From NCBI GenBank assembly GCA_029204225.1, contig CM055101.1, positions 38,483,374 through 38,547,373 on the forward strand: a DNA stretch of 64,000 bases. The letters are read 5' to 3'. The notes beneath the pieces were generated by a model, which was not told the DNA's origin, did not search any database, and saw only the letters and a program-made list of their open reading frames with translations. The number at the start of each line of letters is the position of its first letter. Within the stretch, counting starts at the first letter, position 1. The DNA is from Diphasiastrum complanatum (taxonomy: Eukaryota; Streptophyta; Lycopodiopsida; Lycopodiales; Lycopodiaceae). Position numbers and translations under genes: made by a program. Below, piece by piece: positions 36,608-50,318 of the stretch.

Positions 36608-38200
36608 CTAACTGATTGCTGCTACTCATGCAATTGAACATCCTCCTGTCACGGACTTGTTGTCATCCTTGCAGCTTGCCCAGCTTGCATCACTATAGTG
36701 GTGCAACTTGAATCCTTTTCCTTCGTTGTCTGCTTTGTAGGTTAATCCCATATTTGGGTACCCTTCGAATATTGTAGAATTCGTTTTGCCATTTGCAAAT
36801 GTGCCATGCTAGAATTGGAAGAGAATTGGCTTAAAGCATAGACAGAGAAAGCCAAATCGGGTCTGGTACAAATTGTAAGGTACATCAGACTATCGATCAG
36901 GTTTTGGTAGAGTATACCTTCCATCTTCTATCTTTCTTCTTTTGTTTTTGAACAATCCTGCTTTGTCAATCTGGCTCCGGCTATCATAGATGTGGCTTTT
37001 TCTTTGCAGTCCATTATTCGATACTGCTTTAGCACTTTTCTGGCATACTTTGACTGACTCAGATGTATTTTTCCTTTCATTCAATTTCTTCTGATCTCCA
37101 ACCCAAGGCATTTTGATGCTTCTCCCAGATCTATGATCTCATAATTTTTAGAAATCTGACTCTTTGTGTCCTTGATTAGAGTCAAAGAATTTTTTATTAT
37201 GAGAGAATCATCCATGAAAATAGTCAGAATCACAAAATCTTTTTCTACTTTTTTTATGTAGACATTTTAGTCTAGTTGTGTAGGATTGAAGTTTATAGAC
37301 TTCAGAAGATTGTCGAACTTCTTGTACCAAGCTCGTGATGCCTGCTTCAGACCATAAATGCATCTTTGCAACCAACAGACATATTGTCGATTGTCAGGGT
37401 CTTCAAATCCTTCAGGCTGCTTCATGAAGATTCCTTCCTCTAGATCTTCGTGGAGAAAGGTTGTCTTTATATCAATCTGGTGAATTTCCAGATTGTTGTG
37501 TAGTGTATGCAAGGAGCAGTCGAATGCTTGTCATCTTGACCATTGGCGAATACATGTCAAAATAGTCGACTCGGTACTTTTGTGTATAGCCCTTTGCAAC
37601 AAGCCTAGCTTTGTAGCATCCAACAATGCCATCTAATTTGATTTTCTTCTTGTATACCCATTTGTAGTCGTTGATCTTTTTGTTTTCAAGCAGTGGCCCT
37701 AGTGTCCATGCCTCGTTTTTCCTCATTGATGTGATTTTTTCTAACATTGTCTGCTTCCAGAATTCTCCTTCTAGACTCTGGACAACTTCTAATATGTAGT
37801 TGGCTCTTCAGTGAAGCTGTAGTACTCAAATTCTGTGTCTTCGCTCCACTGAAGATTGTCAGCAAATCGATCTGGATGTCTTATTTTTTTTATTGACCTT
37901 TTGGGTTCTATTCGTCGTTGCTCGAATGTTTCTGATTCGTGGGGTTGATCTTCGTCTTCTTGCTGCTCTAGAGTCTGGGGCTCAACATTCTGATTTGATG
38001 CTTGTCCTCGATCTCCTTCTTGAGTTTGCAGCAGTGTGAAGATCTCATGGTCTTTTTCATCCTTTAGTCCAGGGAATGTGGACTCATCAAACTTCACATC
38101 TCTACTCGAAATGACCTTCTTCGTGGTTGGATTGTAGAGTCTGTACACTTGAGATCTGTTTGAGTATCCTACCATGATTGTCTGTTCTGATTTTTCATCG
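36608..38200 (-). pseudogene. copia reverse transcriptase and RNase H, copy 2 (broken)
   Basis: Right to left on the minus strand: SNRSQVYRLYNPTTKKVISS and RDVKFDESTFPGLKDEKDHE (integrase-RT linker), the '[19 protein letters not shown]' linker, [112 protein letters not shown], an FMDD box near 37210, and RNase H start MEGILYQNLIDSLMYLTICT. It is broken by frameshifts near 37500 and 37260. It ends at the 314-bp deletion, so the RNase H C-terminus is missing. It is continuous with the integrase to its right. Confidence 0.88.
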
Positions 38201-38203
38201 AAC

Positions 38204-39340
38204 TTGTTTTTTTTTTTTTTGGAATGTGCTTGTATGTTGCACGTCTGAATACACGTACGTATGACAGATCAGACTTTCTACCAGTTCATATCTCGTACGG
38301 TGTCTTGCTTTCAAGGCTATCATTGTTGATCTGTTCTGCAGGTGTACTGTTGCAGCTATTGCCTCAACCCAAAATTGGCTCGGCAATCAAACATGTGTCA
38401 TCATGCATCTGGCTCCTTCGACTAGCGTCATGTTTCTCCTTTCTGTGACACCATTATATTTGGCTGTGTACGTAGGAGTGAATTGATGCTCTATCCCCTG
38501 TTCTTGGCAGAATTTAGAAATTTTTGTGCTCTTGTACTCACCTCCATTATCAGATCTAATGATCTGAATCTTCTCTGAGGTGTGTCTCTCTGCAAATGCC
38601 ACAAAATTTTTGAAAGAGTCAAACACTTCAGATTTCTTCTTTAGGTAGTAGATCATTGTCATTCGGCTATAATCATCAATGAACATCATGAAATACCTCA
38701 ATCCTGAGAGCGAAACCACTTTCATCGATCCATAGACATCTGAGTGGACGAGGTCAAAAAATTCTTTGGCTCTTTTTTCCTCATGTGTGAATGGATTCCG
38801 ATGTTGTTTGCCTTTCTGACAAGCTTCACAGAACTCAGTATCAGGTCTGGATATCTTCAGACCTGTGACTATATCTTTCTTGCTCATGTTATATAGGCTC
38901 TTCATGTTCAGATGATACATTCTTCTGTGCCACAACCGATCTTTATTTTCTAATGCATTTAATATGCTATTAGAATTGTTGATTATCTTGGCTTGGTAGA
39001 GATTTCCTTCTCTACATCCAATTGTTAGTAATTTGTTTGTTGTTTTTTCGATCATTTGGCATGTATTGCCATCAAATAGAACTCAAATTTCAAGATCTGC
39101 CATCATGGAGACTGATAGCAGGTCTTTTCTCAATAAAGGTATGTAGAGTGCTCCTAGCAGCTCTGCTTGACTTGACAGTGTTCGCACCTGTAGAGTCTTA
39201 ATGCCCTTGACATCGTGTCGGCTCCCATCACCTAAAATCACTACCCTATTGTTTTCAAATTCTCTGAAGTTGATCAAGATTCTTTTGTTGTAGGTGATGT
39301 GTGAGGTTGCTCTTAAATCAATGACTACATCGTAGTCTTG
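38204..39340 (-). pseudogene. copia integrase and protease tail (broken)
   Basis: Minus strand, right to left: protease tail VVIDLRATSHITYNKRI (catalytic D-S/T-G replaced by D-L-R), NFREFENNRVVILGDGSRHD, LGALYIPLLRKDLLSVSMMA, TGA 39083, VLFDGNTCQMIEK. GAG-pre-integrase follows with LWHRRMYHLNMKSLYNM and FCEACQKGKQHRNPF (HHCC). The catalytic core has LVHSDVYGSMKVVSLSGLRY, IIRSDNGGEYKSTKISKFC and YNGVTERRNMTLVEGARCMM, which supply D, D and E. TGA 38387 then PSQFWVEAIAATVHLQNRST follow. A run of twelve T near 38208-38220 (A-run on the coding strand) breaks the frame before the RT linker. Confidence 0.92.
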
Positions 39341-39383
39341 TTCAGTGTAGCTTGTTTAAGCTTCATCGAATATCGTGAAAGCT

Positions 39384-40240
39384 TCATGACCTTTGTCTGC
39401 ATCCTTGGACGACTTTGCAACATTTGTCAGCTTTGTTTTTTCTTTTTGGGTTGAATCTGCAATTGTATGCAGAGTGTCCCTTCTTCTTGTAGTGCGTGCA
39501 AGGTATTGTTGGGTTGAACCAGCATCTATCGACTATGTGTCCTGATTTGTGACAATGATCACAGGAAGAAGATTGTTGGTTGTCATTGCCACTACTCAAA
39601 GACTTTGTATTCGTCCTGTCGAATCTGGGCTTGTTCTTGTTTTTCTTCCTTCCCTTTGTGAAAAGAACTTTCTCCTGATCATTGTTTCCTTCTCCTTCAT
39701 CCACCATCACTCTCTCATCAGCGACAAGACTGATTTCTCTCTCGAATGTCATACCTGGTAGACTCAGTATGAGCATTCTCAACGGCTGATAGGACACAGA
39801 TAGGAATTTCATGAAGTACATCAGTTGTTGTGGTGCTGGGACCTGGTGTTCCTTTCCAGATGCAGCGAGTTGAGCGAAGATCATTATGATTTTCTCAACA
39901 TGCTAATCCAACTAGTCTCCATCCCATCGTATGGATTGCAACTGATTGTGAAGATGCATCACTGAAGCGACAGTCCTCACTGCGTACTTCTGTTTTAGTC
40001 TTTTCCATATTGCATGGCTGCTTTCACAATCTTCAATCTGCATGAGTAGTTCTTCGTTGAGGGATGAAACAATGATCGTCATTGCACGCTCATCCTTTCT
40101 GATCCACTCAGCTCTCCTCGGGTCTCCCTCTAGAGGCTGCACCTCTGTGAGTTCAGTCATCGACCATATGCCTTCACCCTTAAAAAGCGTTTTGATTTTG
40201 AATTTCCACACTCTATAGTTTCTGCCATCAAGACTGATTG
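39384..40240 (-). pseudogene. copia gag (broken)
   Basis: Right to left: MWKFKIKTLFKGEGIWSMTE, WIRKDERAMTIIVSSLNEEL, AIWKRLKQKYAVRTVASVMH and LHNQLQSIRWDGD are the copia gag (UBN2-type) domain. After a stop at 39903-39912 comes MIFAQLAASGKEHQVPAPQQ, with LPGMTFEREISLVADERVMV. A basic segment precedes two zinc knuckles: CDHCHKSGHIVDRC (intact CX2CX4HX4C) and CTHYKKKGHSAYNC (second Cys lost). The role would be capsid formation and RNA packaging. The gene starts about 60 bp after the primer-binding site, as expected for the first ORF of the element. Confidence 0.88.
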
Positions 40241-40300
40241 CTATTCTCGTCTGTAGTTGCCTAGAGAATCACTGTTTAGATATCAGTAGTGATAACCTTA

Positions 40301-40314
40301 GGGCTCTAATACCA
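40301..40314 (-). promoter_or_regulatory. primer-binding site of the copia element
   Basis: On the minus strand this is TGGTATTAGAGCCC, one base different from the perfect initiator-Met match. It directly follows the ACA end of the 5' LTR and precedes gag, which fixes the element's orientation. Confidence 0.85.
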
Positions 40315-41200
40315 TGTCGCGAATGTTGTTACATGAACTGATCATTTTTTGCAAACAGATTCTTTTCAAATTCATTTAGTTTTCTCTTGCAAAAGCTTTT
40401 AAGATCCTAGGCATACAACTACACATCATAGAACATAAATCATTCTAGCAATCAAGACAATGAAAAACAAAGAGATGGGGAAGAGAACAATTGTATTATC
40501 AGTTTTTGAGTTTGGAACGAGATGATCAATGTCTCGCTTATTGGCAGTTTGACACTCAGTTCAATTGCTATGTGCTCGTGGGCAAACTTTCATGCACAAC
40601 TATTTTCGTCTCTCTATATTCTTCTATTCCGCTCTTCTTGCTTTTTGTGTTGATCCAAAAATTATGTATATGTTTCCACTGTGTAGAGCTTACAAGATTG
40701 CTAAACAAAGAATTGCAAGACAAGTAAACGCTAATCAACTAGTTAGTTATTCTCTGTTATGGCTAACTATTTCAGTTGAGTGTGAAGTACAATACGCCAC
40801 GCTCGTTGAGCTGCCAGTTGGCAGTGCAAATTGTTTTTCTTTGTGTCGTTTCATTTCGTTTCGTGCTTTAGGGTTTTCGAGGTATGTTCGCCCTTCGACC
40901 TTCGCTTTGCTTCGCTTCGTGACAAAGTTGCAGGAGTTCACAATTTCACTTGAGCATTGTTTGGCATACTACACAACGCATTCCAGCAAGAGAAACTTTG
41001 TCTCTTACAAATTGAATTGATGAGTAGTACTTACTAGCAAATACTTCTAACTATATTTCTCTGTGTCTGACCTTAGAGGTCTGATTAACTCAACTCATCT
41101 CACTTACTAGTGAATGGCATTTCATCCTCACATTCAACACTCAATCAATCAATCTATCTTTTTTTCTTTATTTGTCTGTCACCTCCCTGTATGTAATCAT
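40315..41200 (-). repeat. 5' LTR of the copia element (outer boundary uncertain)
   Basis: On the plus strand it begins TGTCGCGAATG right after the primer-binding site. It is non-coding, with an open but motif-free plus frame (40565-41020). No partner LTR exists in the window, so the outer end (somewhere near 41.0-41.25 kb) is a guess. Confidence 0.5.
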
Positions 41201-41339
41201 CGTTTTTCCATTCACACTCTATATATAGGATCAAAGGAAGAAAGTGGTCTTTAATGTTAATGAATGATTACAAGAACTACTTAACCCACTATCTACTGCA
41301 TTTAGTTTGTTGTCTGCTTCGTCCGTGGTGTCAGTCCGT

Positions 41340-42490
<1,151 letters not shown>

Positions 42491-42497
42491 GATCACC

Positions 42498-43690
42498 ATG
42501 GCAAAATACTATATTGGACTGCCTAAAAAGATCAAATTCGGTATGAAACAATTAACATCCTATGCGTCACTTACACAACTCTGTAAGGATGTTGCCATGA
42601 TGAAATTGTAGATCTCCCGTGGGATGTTGGGTTTTTCCTATCACATTGCTGAATCATCAGATTGGAAATCAGAGGAACAAAAGTCATCAACAAGCGATGA
42701 TCAAACAAGAGTGAAACCCTATGAAAGCCAACTAAGTGCAGTAACAAGCAAATCAAGTGCAGCAAAAGACCAAGAACTTTGCACTTCAAGTTCAGACTGT
42801 CAACAAACTTATGCTTGCACAGTCAAGTTTCTTAAAAAAGACAAATGTACCTTCTACTTCGGAGATCATCCAAGTACAAGGTGTTCAATCAAGAATCTAT
42901 GCTTCTTACAAGGGCAAAATGCAGAGGAACAAATTCGACGACAAGATCCAGAGGTTCAAGGGTCACAAGTAGAATCAAGCCGACAAGGAGCTCATCTGAA
43001 AGATGGATGTTAGGTAAATCCATCAACATCATGAGTTTCTTCTACAACCATGGCAAGGTGGAAGTATTGGTCATATCATCTTGCATGTCACCAAACTCAA
43101 TGGAGGACCATAATAGCCAACTAGTCTATTTTGTGAAAAATCCTAAGGGACATCTAATACCGATGTATGTTTATCAACTCAAAGGCGATGACATACTGCA
43201 CTCAGTTAGGTGCTATGGATGTGGAGGAAAACATCGTCGTGTTGAATGTCCACATCGAGGGGATCCATCAACATTTGATCCCTCGTGTTCACAATGAAGA
43301 GTTAACCATCCATGCCGAGATTGTCCGTTGCGCCCACAATTAGCAAGGAGGCATTTGGTTTATATAGATTGACATGCACCTATGGTGACTCTTCCACCTC
43401 TCGATAGAATGCACTATAAAAGAAAAATCCTAGTGCCACCAAGTTTTGAAACGAGTGAGAAAGAAAACAATCTAACAAAAGTCCCAAATAATGCAGAGAT
43501 ACCCTTGGACAAACACGTAACACCATCACAAAAGACAGAGCTGGTAGAATCTATCAAGCCACTGATCATTGAGGAAGTCAAAATTTTGGCAACTGAGGAA
43601 GTCTGGCAGGTTCTATCAGAACTCTTGTCGCAATCAATGCACAAATTAATTAGTGATGAATTACAAAAGGGACCTGTGGTAACATAGTGA
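42498..43690 (+). pseudogene. Ty3/gypsy gag fragment (broken)
   Basis: Begins MAKYYIGLPKKIKFGMKQLT, with TAG at 42609. It then shifts frame repeatedly: FALQVQTVNKLMLAQSSFLK (42770-42830) and, in a third frame, LHSVRCYGCGGKHRRVECPH (43200-43255). The last contains a CX2CX3HX4C knuckle followed by HPCRDCPLRPQLARR. This order and the CFACGENHRVVECP-like knuckle match the gag at 18.8-20.5 kb, so it is a diverged relative. An acidic/lysine-rich frame (43382-43687, DRMHYKRKILVPPSFETSEK) follows in place of the gag tail. No protease or RT is seen downstream. Confidence 0.65.
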
Positions 43691-44510
43691 CTTGAAGACA
43701 ATTCAACACAAGATCTGAGAAAAAGCGCAGTCACGCAGCCTTCAAATGAGAAGTGCAATGACTAGGGAAAGACTAAGGTTGAGGATTGCCCTTCAACAAG
43801 CAGGATTTAGCCAAAGTCTAATTGTTCCACAATGCAACAGATCCCCAAACCAATGCCAAATCAGGGTGTAACAGTACTCCAAAGGCCAAATCCAGGGATT
43901 CCAAGCCCAAATAGACCTTTAGTCCACAGCAAGAGCCAGTGCTTCAAGTATCAAGGCCTTGTCCTCAAGCTGTACTATTGACTGCTAAAGAAAGTCTTCA
44001 AGTGTAGGCTTATTATGAGCACTTGGATAGACCAAGCAATCAACAAACCATGTCATATCCGCAATACCAATTGAGGGAAAGCACGACAATACCATTGGGA
44101 GTAGTTGCATCAATCTATGAGAATCCATTATATCAGCAAGATTTATCTTAGGATACTCTGATGGAATACATCGACTACCCATTTGTCGATGAACAAGGTT
44201 ATCCGGAATGGCCGTATTGTTGAAAATCTAGCAAGTCCAAGTTCTTGTTGATCATCATCATCTAATAAAGCCTTAGGTTTTACGTAAGCGAATTCTATCC
44301 ACACTTTTTCTGAAGCATCCATGTCCCAACAATAAGCGGACTGACAACAGCTCTCCTCCATGACAAATCCATGCAAGTGGCAAGAGATCGGCACTACTTT
44401 GGGCCGAGGACCATGTTGTGGGTATTTCTTGTACATAAATAAACAAGTGGATCCCACCACTTAAAATACTATTGGCCAAGCCTTACCTAGTGGGCCTCGC
44501 CACAGTACAT
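43691..44510. other. unassigned, possibly gag-pol spacer
   Basis: No motif is readable. Position directly after the gag fragment suggests degraded retroelement sequence. Confidence 0.4.
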
Positions 44511-44925
44511 TGTACAGTTAGAATTATAAGTGTGAGGGCACTGGCATCTGGCATGTGTAAGCCCAACCCAATGAGCACATTGCTAGTTGTTGTGAGTTGT
44601 TCCATAGAGACTTGGGCCCTAGGTGTAAATAAATAAGTTTGAGGCCCAAGTTCACAAAGTCAAGTTGAAAAATAAAGAATCTAAGTTGCACAAAGTAAGA
44701 CCCACACAATTCATGTGACTTGTCTTGTGCTTTCTTAGAACCTTTAGATTTAAGTTGTGTTTCTTTGAAAGGCTTGGATTAGAATCCTTGCCCAATGAAG
44801 TGGCCAATCAAAGTGAAGGAGGCTCACCTTGGGAATCTATAAAAGAGAATCCTTTCCTTTCTATTGTATCTCAATTCTATTTCTAATAAAGTTTTACCAT
44901 TTCATTCAAGCTCTCTCTCTTTCTT

Positions 44926-45240
<315 letters not shown>

Positions 45241-46419
45241 ACTTCGGCTCTCCTCTCTCTTTTTTTGCTATGCAAGTGAAGGTGGGGTTGACGCTCCTAG
45301 CGTTCGGACCCTATGCTACATTGACAACACAATGATTGTGCATACATAGAGTAATGAGCACTCAAGAAAACTCACCAGTGATTTAATGATTATAGCACAT
45401 AAGAAGCTGAAAAGCGTACAACTTGGACAAACTTAATAGATATGAGAATCTATATGAGTGCCCTTATTTAAGACAAATATTAGAGTGCCATGTGCACCCT
45501 TTTGCCACATCTACAATATGAGAAATCATAATACAAATGACTACAGATACACCTTATAAATCAAAATTGCTTGACTTAACAATCCAATAGTACAAAATCT
45601 GTCTATTTTGGCACAACATCAAGGTGTCTTACCTTAAACCACTCCCAATATGGCCTTACAACTCATCCCACCTAGAATGCAAAAATGGTCACTATATAGA
45701 GGTAGATACAAAATGTTCTTGTGCACTTCATAGATTGGAAAAAAAGTGATTTGATTTAAATATTTTTCAATCAACTACATGGTATAGGATTCAAAGGTCT
45801 CATCAAGTGTTACAGATGTAGAGAGAATCATAGGATTCCTGAGTGCCCTCATGATCTTCAAGACAAATTTGTGTACCCATGTGTCAAGGTTGCATGTACA
45901 CCCACCCATATCTAACATATCCTCTGTGAAAGGGTAAACAAGATCCTGAAGGAAAAGCAACCATGCCACTTAACTTTGTAATGTGGTGGAAATACCAAAT
46001 ATGCCAAACATATCAGTGTTCATTCAAACAAGAGCACAAAAATGCCAAGACCAAAAGTTCACCAAGCAAACCAATGCAAAAGTCATCAATGATAGCTCTG
46101 GATATTTATATGTCAAAGAATATCCCAATCCAATAGATGAGCAAGCTACTTTTAGATGCATCAAAGAGTGGTAAATGAAGCACAAGCACAACATCTAGCC
46201 AATGAGGCAATCTCAATTTCAATGCCATGTTGGAGAAAATGACAAACAACATTTTGATTTATAAATAGGAGACTAAAAATGGACATACAATGGTCCTAGT
46301 TGACTTATTGGATGGAGGAGTTGAGTGCAACTAGGAACTCTACTTCAGATGCATTTGACCTAATGGGTGGATTGAAATCATATATTGATAAAATAACTAG
46401 ACCACCTCACTACAACATT
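45241..46419. other. unassigned
   Basis: No recognisable gene or element. Short open frames (for example 45983-46174) carry no motif. Confidence 0.4.
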
Positions 46420-46790
46420 TTAGAACATTTTTGATCCTAATACCGAGGCATACATGAAAAATAAGTCCTTTTACGCCGGTATATCCAACGGTCTATCCCT
46501 CGATAATAGACACTTGAAATTTGTATTGGGCCCTGAGTAATATTTCGTCCCCTAAAAAAAGAGGTTTTCTTGAGGGATGTTTAGAGGTCCCTCGAAATAT
46601 CCCTCGGGGCCCGAGGTGATTGGCCCTACTCACAAAAGAGTTGTTTCGAGGGCTATTCCAAAGATCATATAGAAAATTTTCCAGAGGATAGTTTCGGGGG
46701 GACAAATTTTTTTTATTAAAATTTAGGGCAGAGTGGAACCAATATTATACTGGCTCTATTCTACCCTAAAAATTAACTCCATCAAACCAG
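46420..46790. mobile_element. possible MITE with terminal-like hairpin
   Basis: A GC-richer island with repeated TCCCTCG/CGAGGG phrases in both orientations. It ends in a hairpin TTTAGGGCAGAGTGGAACCA / TGGCTCTATTCTACCCTAAA (16 of 20 pairs) around 46722-46770. No coding capacity. Termini and target duplication cannot be fixed. Confidence 0.4.
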
Positions 46791-47160
46791 AAGAGTCTTT
46801 TTCACCACTTCTTATGAAGTTGGTAAGCAAAATCTTTTTTTTTTGTGTTAATGAAATTACAGTTCATTCAATTAAAGACTAATGAATGACAATAATGGTA
46901 AACAAAATAATCATAAATGAATGGTCCATGTACAAAAATATATTACAAAAATAAATTAGTAAGCACACATATGTATGTGCTAGAATGAAAACTCTAATTA
47001 GATCTAGTTGAGTCATCCTCATCATGGCCATGAACATCGACTCATGTGACTGCAATAGATGAGATTGGGACTGCGATATTTGCATGCAAGCAACGAATAT
47101 GAATAAGTTCTCTGAGAAATGTGGTGAGAGTGAGAGTCAAACTATATGAATGTAGTAAAG
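46791..47160. other. unassigned AT-rich sequence
   Basis: Nothing recognisable. Confidence 0.4.
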
Positions 47161-47454
47161 TTAAAATCTATTTTGAAGCCATACCTTGGAAGCAGCATCC
47201 CAATCGATTGTCACTTCTCGTTTCTCCAATAATTCGAGTAACGATTGCATATTGTTAGCATATGCATATTTCGGCACCCACAGCGACTGGTCTAAAAATG
47301 TGTCTATGTCCAAGGGTGGAATATTGATCTGGCCGGTCTGGAGATTGAAAAAGAGAAAGGTCTGTTGCAGGCTGGCCTGATCAAGTGTTCGAGAAGGGTC
47401 ATAAGGGAGCTCCTCAAGCATGTAAGGGTGGTAGATGTTTGGTTGTGACAACAC
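47161..47454 (-). CDS. hypothetical exon-like ORF
   Basis: A 97-codon minus frame, starting MLSQPNIYHPYMLEELPYDP and continuing LQTGQINIPPLDIDTFLDQS and LLELLEKREVTIDWDAASK. The bases after the AAG of DAASK read GTATGG on the minus strand, a plausible splice donor, so the exon may end near 47184. I recognise no family. Composition is protein-like (balanced charge, leucine-rich end), and the neighbouring plus strand also has an open frame, so the evidence is weak. Confidence 0.25.
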   Translation of the reverse strand: MLSQPNIYHPYMLEELPYDPSRTLDQASLQQTFLFFNLQTGQINIPPLDIDTFLDQSLWVPKYAYANNMQSLLELLEKREVTIDWDAASKVWLQNRF

Positions 47455-48054
47455 TCACGGGTTTGTGCTATGACTACATTGTAGCAATGTGCCAAGAGGT
47501 GGTGAGAAAAAATATTTGGCTTGGGTTGATGCCTGAGGAGTTGTTGAATGTCATCTTGGAGTTGGAGGGAAAGAAAAACCATGAGTGGCTTCAAGTGCTT
47601 AACATGTGTAGCAGATTTTCCTATCCACCGTCAATCCTAGATCTAAGCACCTACAAAGCATCAAGCGATGAAGAGGATTCTAATATGTCATGCAAAAGTT
47701 TATTCCCATTGCATGAAATAGTTTTGTGAGTCTACAATTCGATCTTTACTTGCTTTCGCAGCTATTATAACTGACGCATGTATATATACATAACTTTAAC
47801 ACACTATTGATAAGTAAGTGAGAAGAACATGAATGCATGACATCAAAGTCAGTCATTGGAAGCGTGATTCAGAGTTCCTCTGAGAACTCTGTTGTATCAA
47901 AATTATCTGATTCCATAGGGTCAAATATTCTAGAGAGAGTGAAAGTAATTCAAGAAGTAGAGATAGTACTCAATCTATAACTAGCATAGTAACATCCACA
48001 AGAACACATGTAGCAAATATCCACACACAATATAAAGGAGGACGCGCGGGAAAA
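47455..48054. other. unassigned
   Basis: No recognisable element. A plus frame at 47385-47729 is open but motif-free. Confidence 0.35.
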
Positions 48055-48206
48055 AAAAAATTCACGTGGATATAGCCATGGATTGGCATGGATATCTGCG
48101 TGGATATTGGCGCGTGGATTATCCATGCGTGGATGTTCCACGCAAGTGTCATTTCCGGCAGCAGATTGGCTGGATCTCGAGAAATTCAAACTGCGTGGAT
48201 TATCCA
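48055..48206. repeat. dyad-motif cluster 2
   Basis: Contains GCGTGGATTATCCATGCG, GCGTGGATTATCCACGC (48193-48209) and several half-sites (GCGTGGATATTGG, CACGTGGATATAGC, GGATGTTCCACGC). It lies about 180 bp left of the second 1.7-kb repeat. Confidence 0.85.
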
Positions 48207-48384
48207 CGCCAACTTCCGAAGAGCAATATACTATATCACAATCCTCAACCAAATTGGAGTACATCACTATTACAAATAAAAAAATTATGACATGAATCAA
48301 TATACATACATGTGATGGATCAATAGGCGGTCTACGTCGACTGATGGAAGAGCTTGAAGATGAACTAGTCACCTGTGATAGAGC

Positions 48385-50122
48385 TCAATTCTTTTTTCTT
48401 TCTCTAAATCACATCGAGGTACGATAATTTTTCTAAAATTCATAATTCCAATCAAATTTCATTGTAAGAATAAATTTGCAAGAAAAATTATACACTCATA
48501 TTGAAATAACAAATAAAGTGCAATTGATGTCAATATCAATAACAATATATACCTGCTGTTGCGATCATGAGATGAATTGCTATCTGATGATGATGACATC
48601 ATCGATGACATATACACACTGTAGCCAGTTACTCTATACCACATCATAAGTAATCATTATGAGACCGTATGTACTGAACAAATGTAATAAAATCTGTTAA
48701 AGACATGCCAACATCTAATCCATGTATATTCTACTTATGCTTAATGTAAATCTAATATTCTAGTAACATTGTTATCAAGAAAATTGCTTGGCTGGGGCAA
48801 CACATGTCGAGCAATCAAAATGAGGTTCATACTGACAAATGTTAAACATCAGTAGATAGTGCGCGTAGGCCTATCTCAACTAATTTAAAGACCACATAGC
48901 AGTCAATGTTCCAAGCTTTTAGTTTGAACTCTTGTCCAAGATGAGTGATGACCTCACTCAATCTTTCTTTCAAGATGGAATGATCAAAATCAATCAATCA
49001 GTCATATACTCAATTGATTCATTGCCCACTCAATCACTCATTTGATTAATTAATACTTGGCTTGAGTTAGTTAGGAATAAATCTCTTTGGATTGGCCTAG
49101 TGTGCCATGGTATTTCATGACGAGCAATATGCATTCGCCCTTTCTATCTATGGTTGCTTTGTATGCAAGATGATGTTCCTTAAATCGAAAAGAAAAGACG
49201 AGCAATTGGACAATGTCAATCAATCATATACTAGATAGCACACCATTAATCAACAACTTTATTACAATGCTAAATGATATTTCAACTAATTACTATGATT
49301 TCATATAAGGTTATATAGGTCACACACCATTAATTAAAAAGATATATCATATAGGTCACATATCACTAAGGTTCTCAATATAACATAAATGCTTTTGATC
49401 ATGAATCTAAATGACCCCATGCAACCATTTAAGAGGCCACATGACAAAAGCAAAAATTTTCTATTTGACCATATAATTATGTCATCAAGTTATATCAAAT
49501 CTATGACACCTAGATTATTAATAAACTAAATGTTTTATGACATCACCGATTTGACATAATATTATGTCATAAAATCTTAAAAAAAACCTGTCAAATTACT
49601 TGTTTAATGATAATATGTACTATTTTTTTATCTCATGACTTTGTTTTATATGTCAAATCTCAAGAAAAATAAAATTTATAACAATATAAAACTAGTTTTA
49701 ACAATTAAATACTACCATAATGATCTTTGAATTGATTTTTTTATGTTCCATCATATTAAAAAAATATATTTTATGTCAAATCCTACAATAAAATATTCTG
49801 ATAAAATCTAGAAAAGATTATGAGAATATTGAATGACATTTAAAGCATGCAAGCCCATGTGGGAGACCCTCTCACGTGTGAAGAGAGGAAAAAAAAAACC
49901 GCATGGAACATCCACGCATGGATATCGCGTGGATTATCCACACGTGGATAACTTTTGCATGGATAATCCACGCGAAACTTGAATGCCAATAAAATAGGAT
50001 TTTTCGCAAGCATTCTTGCTCCTCTTAGTTTGCTTTCAAGTTTCATAGATTTTTCCTAATCTAGTATTTATTGTTCTTGCTAGCTATTGCTCTTCCAAGC
50101 TCTATAGATCTTGCTTGCTTGC
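48385..50122. repeat. 1.7-kb dispersed repeat, copy 2
   Basis: Matches 24294-25975. It includes dyad-motif cluster 3 at 49895-49980 (GCGTGGATTATCCACACG, GCATGGATAATCCACGCG) and a pyrimidine-rich CTTGCT tract that continues to 50240. The right end lies about 200 bp upstream of the ATG of the next gene, so it could supply its promoter and 5' leader. Confidence 0.9.
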
Positions 50123-50318
50123 TTCCTTACTAGTGATCTTGCTCTTGCTATTGCTTGCTCTACTGATCTTGCTCGGTATTGATCTTGCTTGTTCTTGCTT
50201 ACTATTGATCTATTGCTTTCTTGTCATTGCTTACTCTTCTAATCTAACAGTCTTCACTACTCTTTTTTCACTCCCATTTTCCACTACTTTCTAACTTTTA
50301 AAGTTTTTCTTTGCTACA

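Noticed and set aside
47385-47729. 114-codon plus-strand ORF overlapping the 47161-47454 minus ORF
   Set aside because: No motif, and it overlaps a minus frame that has a plausible splice donor; neither is strongly supported.
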